64,000 nt of DNA. Origin: Daphnia carinata (taxonomy: Eukaryota > Arthropoda > Branchiopoda > Diplostraca > Daphniidae). This document shows positions 39,641 through 49,219 of this stretch, in pieces. The position numbers and the translations under genes are program-made. The notes beneath the pieces were generated by a model. It saw only the letters and a list, made by a program, of their open reading frames with translations. It ran no database searches and was not told the DNA's origin. Positions within the stretch are counted from its first letter, which is position 1; each line of letters begins with the position of its first letter. The DNA lies in the NCBI RefSeq assembly GCF_022539665.2, contig NC_081336.1, positions 6,244,278 to 6,308,277 on the forward strand, written 5' to 3'.

Positions 39641-41412
39641 CTTAAAAATATGTTTTTTACCCGACGAGTGAATACAGCATACTGAAATTCGTTCCAACCT
39701 GAAGGATTATCATAGCTGTGGCACGGGAGCCTGACGTACGTGACGACTGCCGTGAGGGATTTCGGAATCTCTATTTTTGGATCTACGAACAACTTCGGGC
39801 GCGGTGTTTTGAAGCATGGTGTACAGTTGCAATTAATGACTGTACTTCCCTAATCGCGTGTCTGCTCAATTATTGACGCAACGGTTGTTAAATCAACAGT
39901 TTTGTCTGCACTTTCACAAGTTCTCTACAGTTTATGTCTTTTAGTTATAGACTTCTATTTGACATGGAAATATTCGTCTAACTGATATCACTTTTTCGAA
40001 AATCAGGTTTGTGGCATTAAATTTAAATCCTAAAAGGTTTATAGGCAGAATATTTAATTTTAAAAGTCTGGACAGGAAGTTTTCCTAAGCGTTTGCCTAA
40101 TAATGATTATTAAGCTTTCCCGTGTCAAGTTCCACTTCTCCGGTTGACCGTTGTTACTTACACAGGTGAAACTCGCAGGTAGAAGGATAAAAACAAAAAT
40201 AAGAACAAAAGGTTCCCATCGGTTGGGTGGAACACGTGTTTGGAACGTGAGTGAGAGGGGTCCCCTATGAGCAAGACCGTAAATGCAAAAGCTTTTGGCG
40301 ACCGCTTTCTCTTTATTAGGTATTAGTTATACGAAGCGTAAATAGGGAAAGAGGCTAGAATGTCCTTTTAATACAATAAAAAAGATAGACGAAGGGTGAA
40401 TTTTTTTAATGGAAGACTTCAATATGTAAAGATCATTCTCCCCTTTAAGAAAATATTTCCCCAAGTATGGTACAACAACTTTTCAAATTATGCAGTATGA
40501 TTCTCCAAGAGAGGAACGAAGAAGTCCTGTACTCTATTGCTCTGTTCATTACGAAGAATCCCAAGCCAGTTTCGTTTGCGCTTGCAGTTTTCTTACATTT
40601 CTGATCAAATACGATTAGTCAATGTTGAAGCCATCTCGCTTCATTTTCCCGCGTCACAATATAATAAACGCGTGAACGAAGAAAACGATATATTATAGGC
40701 GATAGTTTTATTAGATATTCGAGTAGTTAGAGAAGGAGATTGTAGGAAATTCATTTCGAAATATAAAGCCCTTATACAATTGTAAAAGTATATCCCAATA
40801 ATACAGCACATATAGCCGATAATTCTTATATATATCAACGTACGCATGTTAATCGTTTAAAACCCTTGTGTAATAAGCCAATATATACTTTTATGTACAG
40901 TATCCTGCACAAAGAGAACATCGATTTATTTTCAAAACGCCATCTTTGGGTAAAATATATTAATTGTTTACCTTTTCTAAATAGGGGTTGGGCTGGTTTG
41001 GCGCAAAACCCCTATAGGTTGGGTTTGGTAATTTAAGTCTAGACACCTTTGTCTAATGCCCCAGGTGTTACGAAAAATGTCTGGAAAAAGTAGTGTATAC
41101 CCTTTTTTTGTTTTACCCCAACCCCCGATGCCCCAGACTAAGATGAAAAATATCGAATATACACATAGTAATTCTCCCACTTAGGTCATTATAAACTTCA
41201 CAGCACTGGTAATTATAGGGCGTAAGCGGTGTGTATTGGTTTGCGACGCGGGAAATCGGTCTTCAATGCTTCATATAGATGATTACTTTTATACATCATG
41301 TCGTTCACAAATATGATTTGTAAATGTTATAACTTAAAAAAAGTAAAATAATTTTCCCTTCAGCCTCCATGAAATAAATTATATCATATATATCTATAAA
41401 GCAATGTAATAA
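39641..41412. other. Intergenic sequence, no gene recognised
   Basis: AT-rich sequence between the THSD7-like gene and the retroelement cluster. Open frames are short and shadow one another on both strands. I see no conserved protein motif and no RNA gene before the tRNA-like segment at 41413. Confidence 0.5.
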
Positions 41413-41480
41413 GATGTTGTAGCTCAGTGGTATAGTGTCGGATTTAGACACGGATAACAGTGGTTCAATCCCATTTTGGT
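41413..41480 (+). pseudogene. tRNA-like segment with pol III A and B boxes (tRNA relic or SINE head)
   Basis: An A-box TAGCTCAGTGG (41420-41430) and a B-box GGTTCAATCCC (41462-41472) are spaced as in a tRNA gene. A 5-bp anticodon-like stem (GTGTC/GACAC) with a 7-base loop and a 5-bp T stem with a TTCAATC loop can be drawn. However, the loop lacks the invariant U33 and the acceptor arms do not pair, so it is not a working tRNA. The B-box-like string is partly duplicated just downstream, and an LTR-element repeat starts at 41501. It may be a tRNA pseudogene or the head of a tRNA-derived SINE. Confidence 0.45.
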
Positions 41481-41500
41481 GGTTCAATCCCAATCCCACC

Positions 41501-41717
41501 CAAACATGCGGTATTTATACTACTAGAGAACACACATATTGAAGGTAAAAGGGGGGGGGGGATACGTTCACTTTCACTTGTGAAACGCTTGAGGGATGTA
41601 AGAGGTGTGGCTGTCTTTGGATAGCCTTTGGGCTCGTTACAATAGCAATTATGTAGTTATCATTCTCTTATCCCTTTCTCTTTTTTTTAACAGGTGATTT
41701 TTTATATATGTAACGAA
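41501..41717. repeat. About 215-bp direct repeat, left copy (outer, older element)
   Basis: Nearly identical to 53836-54049. The shared block runs from CAAACATGCGG through a G run (11 G here, 8 in the other copy) and a T-run, and ends at TGTAACGAA. The two copies bracket the whole intact gypsy element and the older ORF it disrupted. They are either the terminal repeats of an older minus-strand element or duplicated element ends abutting TGTAACGAA-type LTRs. Confidence 0.75.
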
Positions 41718-41787
41718 CTCGTCTACTTGTATGTTTTTTTTTTGGTTTATTTTTTAAAGATAATAAAATTTATCTCATATCTCTTAG

Positions 41788-42040
41788 GAACCATCCTGGG
41801 TATGCGCGATATCGTGTCCGCTACCCATTGAGATTCGCGCGTTTTCTCTGGTGGTTGGAGTCGGGAATTGATATTTTCCATCCGACTCCATCTTCCTCCT
41901 GGTTGGTGAAGGAGATTCTCCAGCGTGAGCACGATGAAGAGATGTTCACAAAAAGTTTTGAGAAACATTTTGTTTTCGAGCATGTCTATATGGATACTGA
42001 TGCTCCTGATGATTTTGTTATTGACTTTTGGTTTTGTTAG
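41788..42040 (+). pseudogene. Second-exon copy of the conserved WWLESG antisense accessory ORF (copy A)
   Basis: An open frame of about 84 codons preceded by a pyrimidine-rich acceptor (TCTCTTAG, AG at 41786-41787). It begins with the last base of a split codon and then reads NHPGYARYRVRYPLRFARF and on through WWLESG, a DIF-H-P motif and a charged helical tail. The minus-strand gene inside the gypsy element (second exon 52491-52251) has the same acceptor position and codon phase before QFPGYARYRD. Differences from that copy are mainly at third codon positions. No first exon is recognisable upstream, so it may be incomplete. It sits antisense to, and just past the end of, the older minus-strand ORF. 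Function unknown. Confidence 0.55.
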
Positions 42041-42474
42041 CTGTTTTCGTAAGCTCTGTAACTCGAAATTGAGGTCAGACGAATATTTTTCTCTGTGGTC
42101 TGCGCAAGTACTACTTCTCTTTGTAAAATACGGCTGATACCTAATAGGAATTCTTTTTTTTTACCATATACAATGCTAATTTGCTGCAACAAACTGTCAA
42201 AGTTTTCGGTGTTGCCACCGAGGGATTCTACGTAATTTTTAAGTGTCTTTGTGGTGTCTGTAATAGATTCTGCTGTTATATCACTTGGTACTTGCAACAT
42301 CTGTTCTAACAACGAATATGAATACAATTGTATTCGGGTATGGAGACCCCGTTGTGGGTCTCTTTAATAACTTCTTGTTTCTTGAATTCTATTTGTTGGA
42401 TTTTTGCTTTTGTCGTGGTGGTCTGATAGGTTTTGTTTTGTTCTAAATCTTGTTCAAATTCTAAGTCCACAAGA
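42037..42474 (-). pseudogene. Older minus-strand element ORF, distal part (separated from 53528-53842 by the gypsy insertion)
   Basis: On the minus strand a frame enters from the insertion point at 42474 and runs to about 42305. The reading then continues in another frame (42327-42037), with YSYSLLEQMLQVPSDITAES-type sequence and a helical, hydrophilic segment. The frame matches that of 53842-53528 on the other side of the inserted element once one copy of the 5-bp target duplication is discounted. The frame change near 42320 means the old gene was already, or has since become, broken. I do not recognise the family. Its place before an antisense WWLESG exon and a terminal repeat mirrors the place of env in the intact element. 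Confidence 0.5.
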
Positions 42475-42479
42475 GTTTT
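42475..42479. repeat. Target site duplication, left copy (GTTTT)
   Basis: GTTTT directly before the 5' LTR, matched by GTTTT at 53523-53527 directly after the 3' LTR. Five-base duplications are normal for Ty3/gypsy integrases. Confidence 0.85.
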
Positions 42480-42914
42480 TGTGATGAGGACATATACCGA
42501 AGAACGCCACCAATTAGTTAGCTTAGCTAATTAATAGATTCCAGCCTTGGATGATTCTACGGCGAACGGGTATTAAACAGTTCTTCATCCTCACAAAGTC
42601 TTCCCACGCCAAACCAGTATCAGTCAGCTCTTCACTTCTACGATCACTTCGTCTTCACGTGATCATCTCTTGGAGGCCAACATTGACGTCAAGAGTGACC
42701 TCATATTAACTGATAAAAGCTGTGACAAAAGGGGGGCTTGAGAGAGAGTTTTAGTGTGTTAGAGTGTATTGTGTGTCTGTGTCTAGAGCGTTTGAAGTGT
42801 AGTAGAGTTTTAGAGAATCTTACATTATATCTGTGATTAGTCTTGTTAGTCTTGTGAAATACACTTAATAATTAGTGAGTTGAGTTGAAAGTTATTTACA
42901 AGTTAAACATTACA
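42480..42914 (+). repeat. 5' LTR of the intact gypsy element
   Basis: 435 bp, beginning TGTGATGAGG and ending AACATTACA, with standard TG..CA ends. It differs from the 3' LTR only by A for G about 33 bp from the start and by one A fewer in the GTGAAATAC stretch. A CACGTGATCA segment occurs near the middle. Confidence 0.95.
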
Positions 42915-42916
42915 TT

Positions 42917-42933
42917 TGGTGAACGTGCCAGTG
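42917..42933 (+). other. Candidate primer binding site
   Basis: TGGTGAACGTGCCAGTG begins two bases after the 5' LTR, where the tRNA primer site of gypsy elements lies, and it starts with the required TGG. I cannot name the tRNA whose 3' end it would pair with. Confidence 0.5.
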
Positions 42934-43038
42934 TTGGACTTTGTTCAACTATAACCAACCCGGACTCCTGCGCAGCAGCCCAGCAGTGAAGCAGCAGGCC
43001 AGGCCAGCCATACATCGCAAACGTTCGGCAGTCGACGC

Positions 43039-43051
43039 GGTAAGGGTGAGT
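43039..43051 (+). promoter_or_regulatory. Candidate splice donors in the gag leader
   Basis: Two overlapping donor-like sequences lie 10-20 bp before the gag ATG: GCG|GTAAGG (GT at 43040) and AGG|GTGAGT (GT at 43046). Either could join to the acceptor directly before the env start codon (AG at 49218-49219) to make a subgenomic env mRNA, as in gypsy and retroviruses. Use is inferred. Confidence 0.45.
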
Positions 43052-43058
43052 CACTTCA

Positions 43059-45707
43059 ATGTCAACTGAGGATTTAGCTGTAGATATATTTACACCATCC
43101 GCACCTATAGAACAAGGCGTAGAAGTAAAGGAACGTCCTAGACGGCGTAGTGTAACAGACTCTAAGCGGACGCCAAGAGTATACCCTAACTTAGAAAAAG
43201 AACAGAAAAACGAAATAGCAGAGGTCCGTATTGTTCCTTTTAAACGAACTAGGAGTGCGGAAGGGAGCCCCAGAGAAAGCGACGAGGAAAAACAACTAGT
43301 GAAATACAATTCGACGGAAAATTTGCCTAGCAGGAAGAGAAACAAACTGTTAGAGGAGAGAGACTTTTTGAAAACTGCATTGATAGGGATCCATGAAGCA
43401 ATCAATAAATGTAAATTAGAATTAGAAACAACGAAAGATAAGGGAACGACTAAGCAACTAAAAACGCAGTTAAAAGAAAAAGACTTAGAATACAAATTGA
43501 TTTCTGAAAAATTGATTGCCGCTGAAGTCAAAATCCAAGAACTGGAAAGCCAAGGGCTAGCCTTGTTACAAACAGCTACAATCCAACAACAGGCAATTGA
43601 ATTTCAAGCCAGTAGTTTGTCCCAACAATTGGAACAGACTCAGGGGGAGAAAACGAATTTAATATCTACGCTTGTTAAGAAGACACAGGACGTGCAATCT
43701 TTAGAAACAACAATACGCAAGGTAGAGTCGGAGCATACATCAGTAAGGACAAAGCTAGTTAAGGACAAGTCTAAACTCCAACAAGAGGTAGAAAAGTTGA
43801 AGCAGAGGGAAGCGCAACTTCTCCAAGAAGGAACTGTTTTACTAAACAAATATAGCATTTCTCAAGCCGACCTTGAGAAGATACAAATAAACTACAAAGC
43901 TCTTGAAACGAAGAGCATTGATCAGGATAAAGAAATCCAGTCCTTACAAGCAGAACATAAAAAGCTAATCATAAACGTAGCGGACAAAGACCAAGGAATT
44001 CTGCAACTAAAAGCGTCAATTAATGAGAAACAAGCAAAGCTACATCTACTTCAGCAAGAACAATTAGATCACACAGCTACGATTACTAAAATACAAGCAG
44101 AAAATAATCAACTCAAACATAGCTTAAACGTTAGTCAACTAAACGAAACAGCTTTACAGCAAAATCAGATTAGACAGGTAGAGGAACTGGCAACTTTAAG
44201 GAGTACCAACCAATCCTTAGAAGATAAACTAAGACAATTACAACAAACAATCGCGGGAGCCGCAAGCACAAACGAGTTAGAGATAGCACAACACACCTTA
44301 GCCATACAGAATAGAAAGATTGTGTCCTTAGAAAACGAATTAACGGAGCTGGGACAAGCGCTCCAGTTAGCAAACCAAGCAGCGGAGCGAGCAGCTAAGC
44401 TGGATACCGAAAACAATTATATTAGAGGAAACATAGAACAACTAAATAGAAACAACCAGACACTATTAGAACAACTAGCACAAACAGCTAACACAATTGA
44501 CACAACTAACGAAGCACCTAGAATGGCAGCCAATGATGATATACGTGCACTAGCAGTAGCCATTACACGTAGAGACGAAACACAGAACATTCCTATTTAT
44601 AGTGGCAACGTGAATGATCAACCGATAAGGGTATGGTTGAGAGATGCGGAGGCAATAGCAACGATTCACGAATGGCCTAGGGAAACTACCAAAAAGATTT
44701 TAGCCACAAGGTTAAAGGGAACAGCATTGCAGTGGCATATCGATAGGTTACGAGTAGCGCCGAGAGAATCTTATACCGACTGGCGGAATGCATTAAAAGA
44801 TCATTTTAAACACCCAGCAGATAGAGCAAAACAGAAGTCCAAGTTATTAACGGTAAAACAATCCCCTAACCAACCAGTTAGGCATTTTATAGACAAAATA
44901 ACGCAGGCTTATAACGCAATCTATAAAGAAGGAGACGAAGAGCAGGCGCAAAGTGCGGAACTCACAGCTCTTAAAGACGACACCCTGATTAAAATGCTCT
45001 TAGACGGACTACTTCCACCTATAAAAACCATTTTATTCCACAACAAGTACCCGACCACAGCAAATTGGCAGAATTTTAAGCAAGCAGCTCTGGAAGCAGA
45101 GGAAATTGCTTATAACACGCAGGCACTGGAACTTAAACCAGTTTTCAAGTTAGACATGCTTAAACCAACCAGAGACATTGAAGCAGAATTAAATCAAACC
45201 AAGTTGGAACTAGAAGAACTAAAAAGCAATTTAACAAAATTGGATCTGTCAGGTACAGCGTCGAAATCGGGACAAGATCGGTCCATAAACAATATCGACA
45301 TCTATAAGCAAGGTAGGGATTCGTCAAGATATAATAACGTTAAATGGGAAGATCGACAGCGATCTAGGGATAATTCGTATAGTAGAGACCGTAGAGATCA
45401 CTCTTACAACCGTAACAGATCGTACGACAGGAACCGGTCCGAGTCGCGTGAACGGTCATACGGTAGAGGGCGATACCAGGACAAGAGGTATCAGAATAGG
45501 GAGAGACTCGATTCTCGGACAAGGCGTTACGACGAGCGTCCAAGATCCAAGAGCCCTCACCCATCGGCAGAGCTAGCAAGAAAACAAAGGTCAAGTGGTA
45601 ATAGCAGAGACAACACTATTACTTGTCATATATGTCTCAACATAGGACATATAGCGAAAGATTGTCGGACCAAAAATCCGAAAAGGTTCCAACCAAAAAC
45701 GGAATAA
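43059..45707 (+). CDS. gag: Gag polyprotein with long N-terminal coiled coil, capsid domain, RS-rich region and CCHC knuckle
   Basis: 882 residues. Residues 1-90 are basic and polar. About 95-480 form a nearly continuous Leu/Gln/Glu/Lys heptad-rich coiled coil. The capsid (retrotransposon Gag) domain starts near residue 489 (MAANDDIRALAVAI) and includes the IPIYSG, WLRDAEAIA and LKGTALQWH motifs. A stretch at about 755-850 is packed with RS, RD and RY dipeptides resembling SR proteins. One zinc knuckle follows at C856-C859-H864-C869 (CX2CX4HX4C). The protein would build the particle, and the knuckle and RS region would bind RNA. Its 3' end overlaps pol, which lies in the -1 frame. Typical gypsy Gags are about half this length; the excess is the coiled coil. 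The ATG at 43059 is the first in frame after the leader donors. Confidence 0.92.
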   Translation: MSTEDLAVDIFTPSAPIEQGVEVKERPRRRSVTDSKRTPRVYPNLEKEQKNEIAEVRIVPFKRTRSAEGSPRESDEEKQLVKYNSTENLPSRKRNKLLEERDFLKTALIGIHEAINKCKLELETTKDKGTTKQLKTQLKEKDLEYKLISEKLIAAEVKIQELESQGLALLQTATIQQQAIEFQASSLSQQLEQTQGEKTNLISTLVKKTQDVQSLETTIRKVESEHTSVRTKLVKDKSKLQQEVEKLKQREAQLLQEGTVLLNKYSISQADLEKIQINYKALETKSIDQDKEIQSLQAEHKKLIINVADKDQGILQLKASINEKQAKLHLLQQEQLDHTATITKIQAENNQLKHSLNVSQLNETALQQNQIRQVEELATLRSTNQSLEDKLRQLQQTIAGAASTNELEIAQHTLAIQNRKIVSLENELTELGQALQLANQAAERAAKLDTENNYIRGNIEQLNRNNQTLLEQLAQTANTIDTTNEAPRMAANDDIRALAVAITRRDETQNIPIYSGNVNDQPIRVWLRDAEAIATIHEWPRETTKKILATRLKGTALQWHIDRLRVAPRESYTDWRNALKDHFKHPADRAKQKSKLLTVKQSPNQPVRHFIDKITQAYNAIYKEGDEEQAQSAELTALKDDTLIKMLLDGLLPPIKTILFHNKYPTTANWQNFKQAALEAEEIAYNTQALELKPVFKLDMLKPTRDIEAELNQTKLELEELKSNLTKLDLSGTASKSGQDRSINNIDIYKQGRDSSRYNNVKWEDRQRSRDNSYSRDRRDHSYNRNRSYDRNRSESRERSYGRGRYQDKRYQNRERLDSRTRRYDERPRSKSPHPSAELARKQRSSGNSRDNTITCHICLNIGHIAKDCRTKNPKRFQPKTE

Positions 45708-48700
45708 GGAAGATTAAACAAACATGTAGATTAATTAGGATACCCGTAGAATTTAGTAATCAGAAAGCACAAGCTTTAATCGACACAGGTGCAGCAGCTA
45801 GTATTATTTCATCTGAAAGATTTGCCCTATTACCTCATAAAGCGATCATAACTGAATTAGAAACTAAACCTAGTCAGTCGTTTGAATCTGCGTCAGAAAC
45901 CATCATGCACCCATTGGGATGTTTCAAATTAAGTTTTAAATTAACACCAAACTGCAGCTTAGAGCATGACTTCTTCGTGTTGCCTGAAACACAAGAAGGA
46001 TGTATTTTAGGACTAGATTTTTTCAAGAAATATAAAACGAAAATAGATATAGCGAATAAAACACTAAGATTATCAGTCAACGGAGCAGCAACCGCGATTA
46101 GCCTTAAGAAAATAACAATTCCTATCTATAACATTAAAGAAAAGTCAATGATAACCTTTGAACTGTCCCATTTGCGCGGGGAAGCCAGGCTAGAAATGGA
46201 ACAAGTTTTGAACATTCACAAGCCCGTTTTCGCATCTCAGCTGATTGAGTTAGGATGCACTAAAGTACTTAGACACCGGATTATAACGACGGCACAACCG
46301 AAGTTACGAGGTGCATATCGCATGCCAGCAGCTATTAAGCAAATAGCGAAACAGCAGATAGAAGAAATGTTAAAATACGGGATTATTAGGGAAAGTCATA
46401 GTGCTTTCAGAGCCTCCATCGTAATGGTGAAAAAGAAATCTGGAGAGCTAAGATTTTGTGTAGATTATAGGGACCTAAATGCGGTAACGGTAAAAGATCG
46501 TTATCCACTGCCGAGGATAGAGGAGACATTAAATCTGTTAAATGGAGCCCAATTCTTTTCCACACTCGATTTGTTCAGTGGGTATTGGCAAATCGAGATA
46601 GCGGAGGAGGATATACATAAAACTGCATTCACGGCAGAAATGGGTCATTTTGAATATGTTAGGATGCCGTTTGGACTGTGCAACGCGCCCAGCACGTTCC
46701 AAAGGACGATGGAAATCGTCCTTAGACCTTTGATAGGTAAATGCGTGATGGTATACATTGATGATATCATTGTTTACAGCAAAAGCATAGCTGAACATGT
46801 ACAGCATCTCACCTCAACGTTTAGTCTTTTGCAGACAAATGGCCTTAAGGTGAAAATTCAAAAGTGTAAGTTTGCAGCCAGTGCAGTTGAGTATCTAGGG
46901 CATATAGTCTCCGACGAAGGGGTAAAAGTAGACCCAAATAAGATTAAGGCGGTAAAAAAGTACCCAGCACCTAAAAACCCAGATCAGGTTAGGGCATTCC
47001 TAGGATTGGCTAACTATTATAGACGTTTCATAGATCAATTCGCCAACAAAGTCCATGTACTGACGAGGCTCACGAGGAGCGCAGTACCATGGCAATGGGG
47101 GCAAGAGGAAACAAGCGCTTTTGAAGGCATAAAAGAATGTTTATGTTCCGCCCCTACCCTCGCTTATCCGGATTTCGCGCGCCCTTTCATCCTACACACG
47201 GATGCGTGCGGGTATGGAGTAGGCGGAATACTCTCTGAGATGCCCCATCCGAATGCCAACCCAGGGCCCAAGGAGGAGTCAATAAATGACTCAGGAGTAG
47301 TCGACGAATCGACAGAGGATTGGAGTAAGTCTCTAGAGCACCCAATTGCTTATACCTCTAAGCACCTAACAGATGTTCAACTGAAATGGTGTACAACAGA
47401 GAAGGAAGCATACGCAATTATCCATTCGGTAAAAGCGTTCTTCCATTACCTATATGGCACTAACTTCGTTATAGTGACCGACCATAGGCCTCTACAGTAT
47501 ATCCAAAAGGTTAGGGAACCGACAGGAAGACTGGCCAGATGGTTTCTCTTCTTACAACAATTCGAAATGGAAATCCAGTATAGGCCAGGTAAACTGCACC
47601 AAAACGCAGACGCGTTGAGCAGAATACCAATTAATGTTATAGTATCGCAGCAAGTCGTGGCTGACGACTGGCTAGTTGCTCAACAAGAGGATACTTTTTG
47701 TAGAGAGGTGGCAAAAACATTAGAGAATACATCCGAAAAAACGGAGGATGACTTCAGATATTTGCCTAGCGGACTTTTAACCACAGCTAGGGGGAAAATC
47801 GTAGTGCCGGCGACGCTACGTAAACAGATCTTGGAACTTTATCATGATCATAAGTTAGCTGGTCATCTGGGAATAACTAAAACCACTGCTAACATTAGCA
47901 ATAAGTATTTTTGGCCAAAAATGGCAAATGATATCAAGACGCACGTACTTAACTGTTTAACATGTGCAAAAAGGAAGGTTTCTGGATCGTGCAAAGCCGC
48001 ACTCCAGCCAATCCCTGTTTCAGACTACGTCTGGCAAAGATTGGCCATGGACATTGTAGGTCCCGTCCCAGAAAGCGAAAAAGGGAATAAGTATATTCTA
48101 GTAATAATGGAGTACACAACTAGGTATATAATAGCCATTGCACTTAAGGAAATTTCCGCTCAGACAATTATCCGAAAATTCATTCGGCACATTGTCAACA
48201 GTGAGGGATTACCCTCGCAGATCCTAACGGACAGAGGTTCTAACTTCCAGTCACAGGCAATGACCGAATTATGCAAACAATTAGGAGTAAAACAGTTAAG
48301 GACTACAGCTTATCATCCACAAACAGATGGTGCGGTAGAAAGGTTCAATAGAACATTAGGGGATATGCTAACCGCACATGTAGCTCACAACCCATCTCTG
48401 TGGGATGAGCATCTTGATTACGTAGTAGCGGCCTATAACCGGACGCCTCACTCCAGCACCGGTGAAACCCCTTTTTACCTCTTAAAAGGCAGAGATGCCT
48501 TAGAACCTTCAGATTTGAGACCCCCAATGCGGAATAGGATTCTAGAAGATCAAAATAATATCTATACGCAACAGTGGCATGAAGCTTTAGAATTAGCCAA
48601 AAGTAAGCTAATCGTAGCACAGTCAAGACAAAAAGTGAATTACGATCGTTCATCGAAGGAATGCTCGTTTGAGCCAGGAGACTTAGTGCTATTGAAAGAA

Positions 48701-49213
48701 ATGAAGCCACAAACAGGTAAATTTTATATGCGTTGGGATGGACCTTTCACTATCGTAGATAAGTTGTCTGATTTGAATTACCTAATTAGGAGAACAACAG
48801 AAAACCATACTATGGTTGTGCATGTGAATCGCCTCAAGAAATGGAAAAGCAAGGAAAACGCGGAAAACGTAGCTAAAGAAAAGGAAGAAGGTAACAGCGT
48901 TAATGAACGTAACCCTAGGAGGGAATCGGAAAGCGAAGAAAGAGAAACACAGAGTGAGATAGAAATTGAAAGTAGGGAAAGGGAATTGAGTATCCAAAGT
49001 CAAGGAGAGACAGCAGCAACTGCTGTAAGACAAGCAATAGAAGGAGAAGATAGCAATTGGCAAGAAACAGCACAGTTACCGACCGAAAGCAGTCAAGCAC
49101 AAACTAAGCAACCTAGAGTGAGACGGAAAACGCAGAATGATATCGGAATACCTGTTAGAAGATCGCTAAGACAAGCAATCAAACAGCCACAAAGACTCAT
49201 TACGGAAATGTAA
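45605..49213 (+). CDS. pol: Pol polyprotein: protease, reverse transcriptase, RNase H, integrase (Ty3/gypsy order)
   Basis: The frame opens at 45605, inside gag and one base back from it, so expression by -1 frameshift is expected; A-runs at 45669-45701 are possible slip sites. Residues are counted from 45623. The aspartic protease has LIDTGAAAS (D54). The reverse transcriptase has VDYRDLNAVT, a FSTLDLFSGYWQI block and YIDDIIVYS at about 377-385. RNase H follows with HTDACGYGVGG and a TDHRPL motif. The integrase has an H-H-C-C zinc finger at about 738-780 (HDHKLAGH, CLTC), the catalytic triad D810, D870, E906 with D-X35-E spacing, and a WDGPF (GPY/F) module near 1039. A charged tail of about 130 residues ends at TAA 49211-49213. 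All catalytic residues I can check are present, so the enzyme set looks functional. Confidence 0.95.
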   Translation, partial: QRQHYYLSYMSQHRTYSERLSDQKSEKVPTKNGIRKIKQTCRLIRIPVEFSNQKAQALIDTGAAASIISSERFALLPHKAIITELETKPSQSFESASETIMHPLGCFKLSFKLTPNCSLEHDFFVLPETQEGCILGLDFFKKYKTKIDIANKTLRLSVNGAATAISLKKITIPIYNIKEKSMITFELSHLRGEARLEMEQVLNIHKPVFASQLIELGCTKVLRHRIITTAQPKLRGAYRMPAAIKQIAKQQIEEMLKYGIIRESHSAFRASIVMVKKKSGELRFCVDYRDLNAVTVKDRYPLPRIEETLNLLNGAQFFSTLDLFSGYWQIEIAEEDIHKTAFTAEMGHFEYVRMPFGLCNAPSTFQRTMEIVLRPLIGKCVMVYIDDIIVYSKSIAEHVQHLTSTFSLLQTNGLKVKIQKCKFAASAVEYLGHIVSDEGVKVDPNKIKAVKKYPAPKNPDQVRAFLGLANYYRRFIDQFANKVHVLTRLTRSAVPWQWGQEETSAFEGIKECLCSAPTLAYPDFARPFILHTDACGYGVGGILSEMPHPNANPGPKEESINDSGVVDESTEDWSKSLEHPIAYTSKHLTDVQLKWCTTEKEAYAIIHSVKAFFHYLYGTNFVIVTDHRPLQYIQKVREPTGRLARWFLFLQQFEMEIQYRPGKLHQNADALSRIPINVIVSQQVVADDWLVAQQEDTFCREVAKTLENTSEKTEDDFRYLPSGLLTTARGKIVVPATLRKQILELYHDHKLAGHLGITKTTANISNKYFWPKMANDIKTHVLNCLTCAKRKVSGSCKAALQPIPVSDYVWQRLAMDIVGPVPESEKGNKYILVIMEYTTRYIIAIALKEISAQTIIRKFIRHIVNSEGLPSQILTDRGSNFQSQAMTELCKQLGVKQLRTTAYHPQTDGAVERFNRTLGDMLTAHVAHNPSLWDEHLDYVVAAYNRTPHSSTGETPFYLLKGRDALEPSDLRPPMRNRILEDQNNIYTQQWHEALELAKSKLIVAQSRQKVNYDRSSKECSFEPGDLVLLKEMKPQTGKFYMRWDGPFTIVDKLSDLNYLIRRTTENHTMVVHVNRLKKWKSKENAENVAKEKEEGNSVNERNPRRESESEERETQSEIEIESRERELSIQSQGETAATAVRQAIEGEDSNWQETAQLPTESSQAQTKQPRVRRKTQNDIGIPVRRSLRQAIKQPQRLITEM

Positions 49214-49219
49214 TTACAG
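49214..49219 (+). promoter_or_regulatory. env splice acceptor abutting the env start codon
   Basis: TTACAG precedes the env ATG with no gap (AG at 49218-49219, ATG at 49220), six bases after the pol stop. This fits env translation from a spliced message whose AUG is the first base triplet of the 3' exon. The tract before it is A/T-rich rather than strongly pyrimidine-rich. Confidence 0.5.

Noticed and set aside
41413-41480. Functional tRNA-Asn gene
   Set aside because: No U33 and no pairing acceptor stem; only the pol III boxes and two stems remain.
42896-43531. 211-codon minus-strand frame opposite the start of gag
   Set aside because: Shadow of the gag coding sequence. No homologue or splice context was seen, unlike the antisense gene after env.
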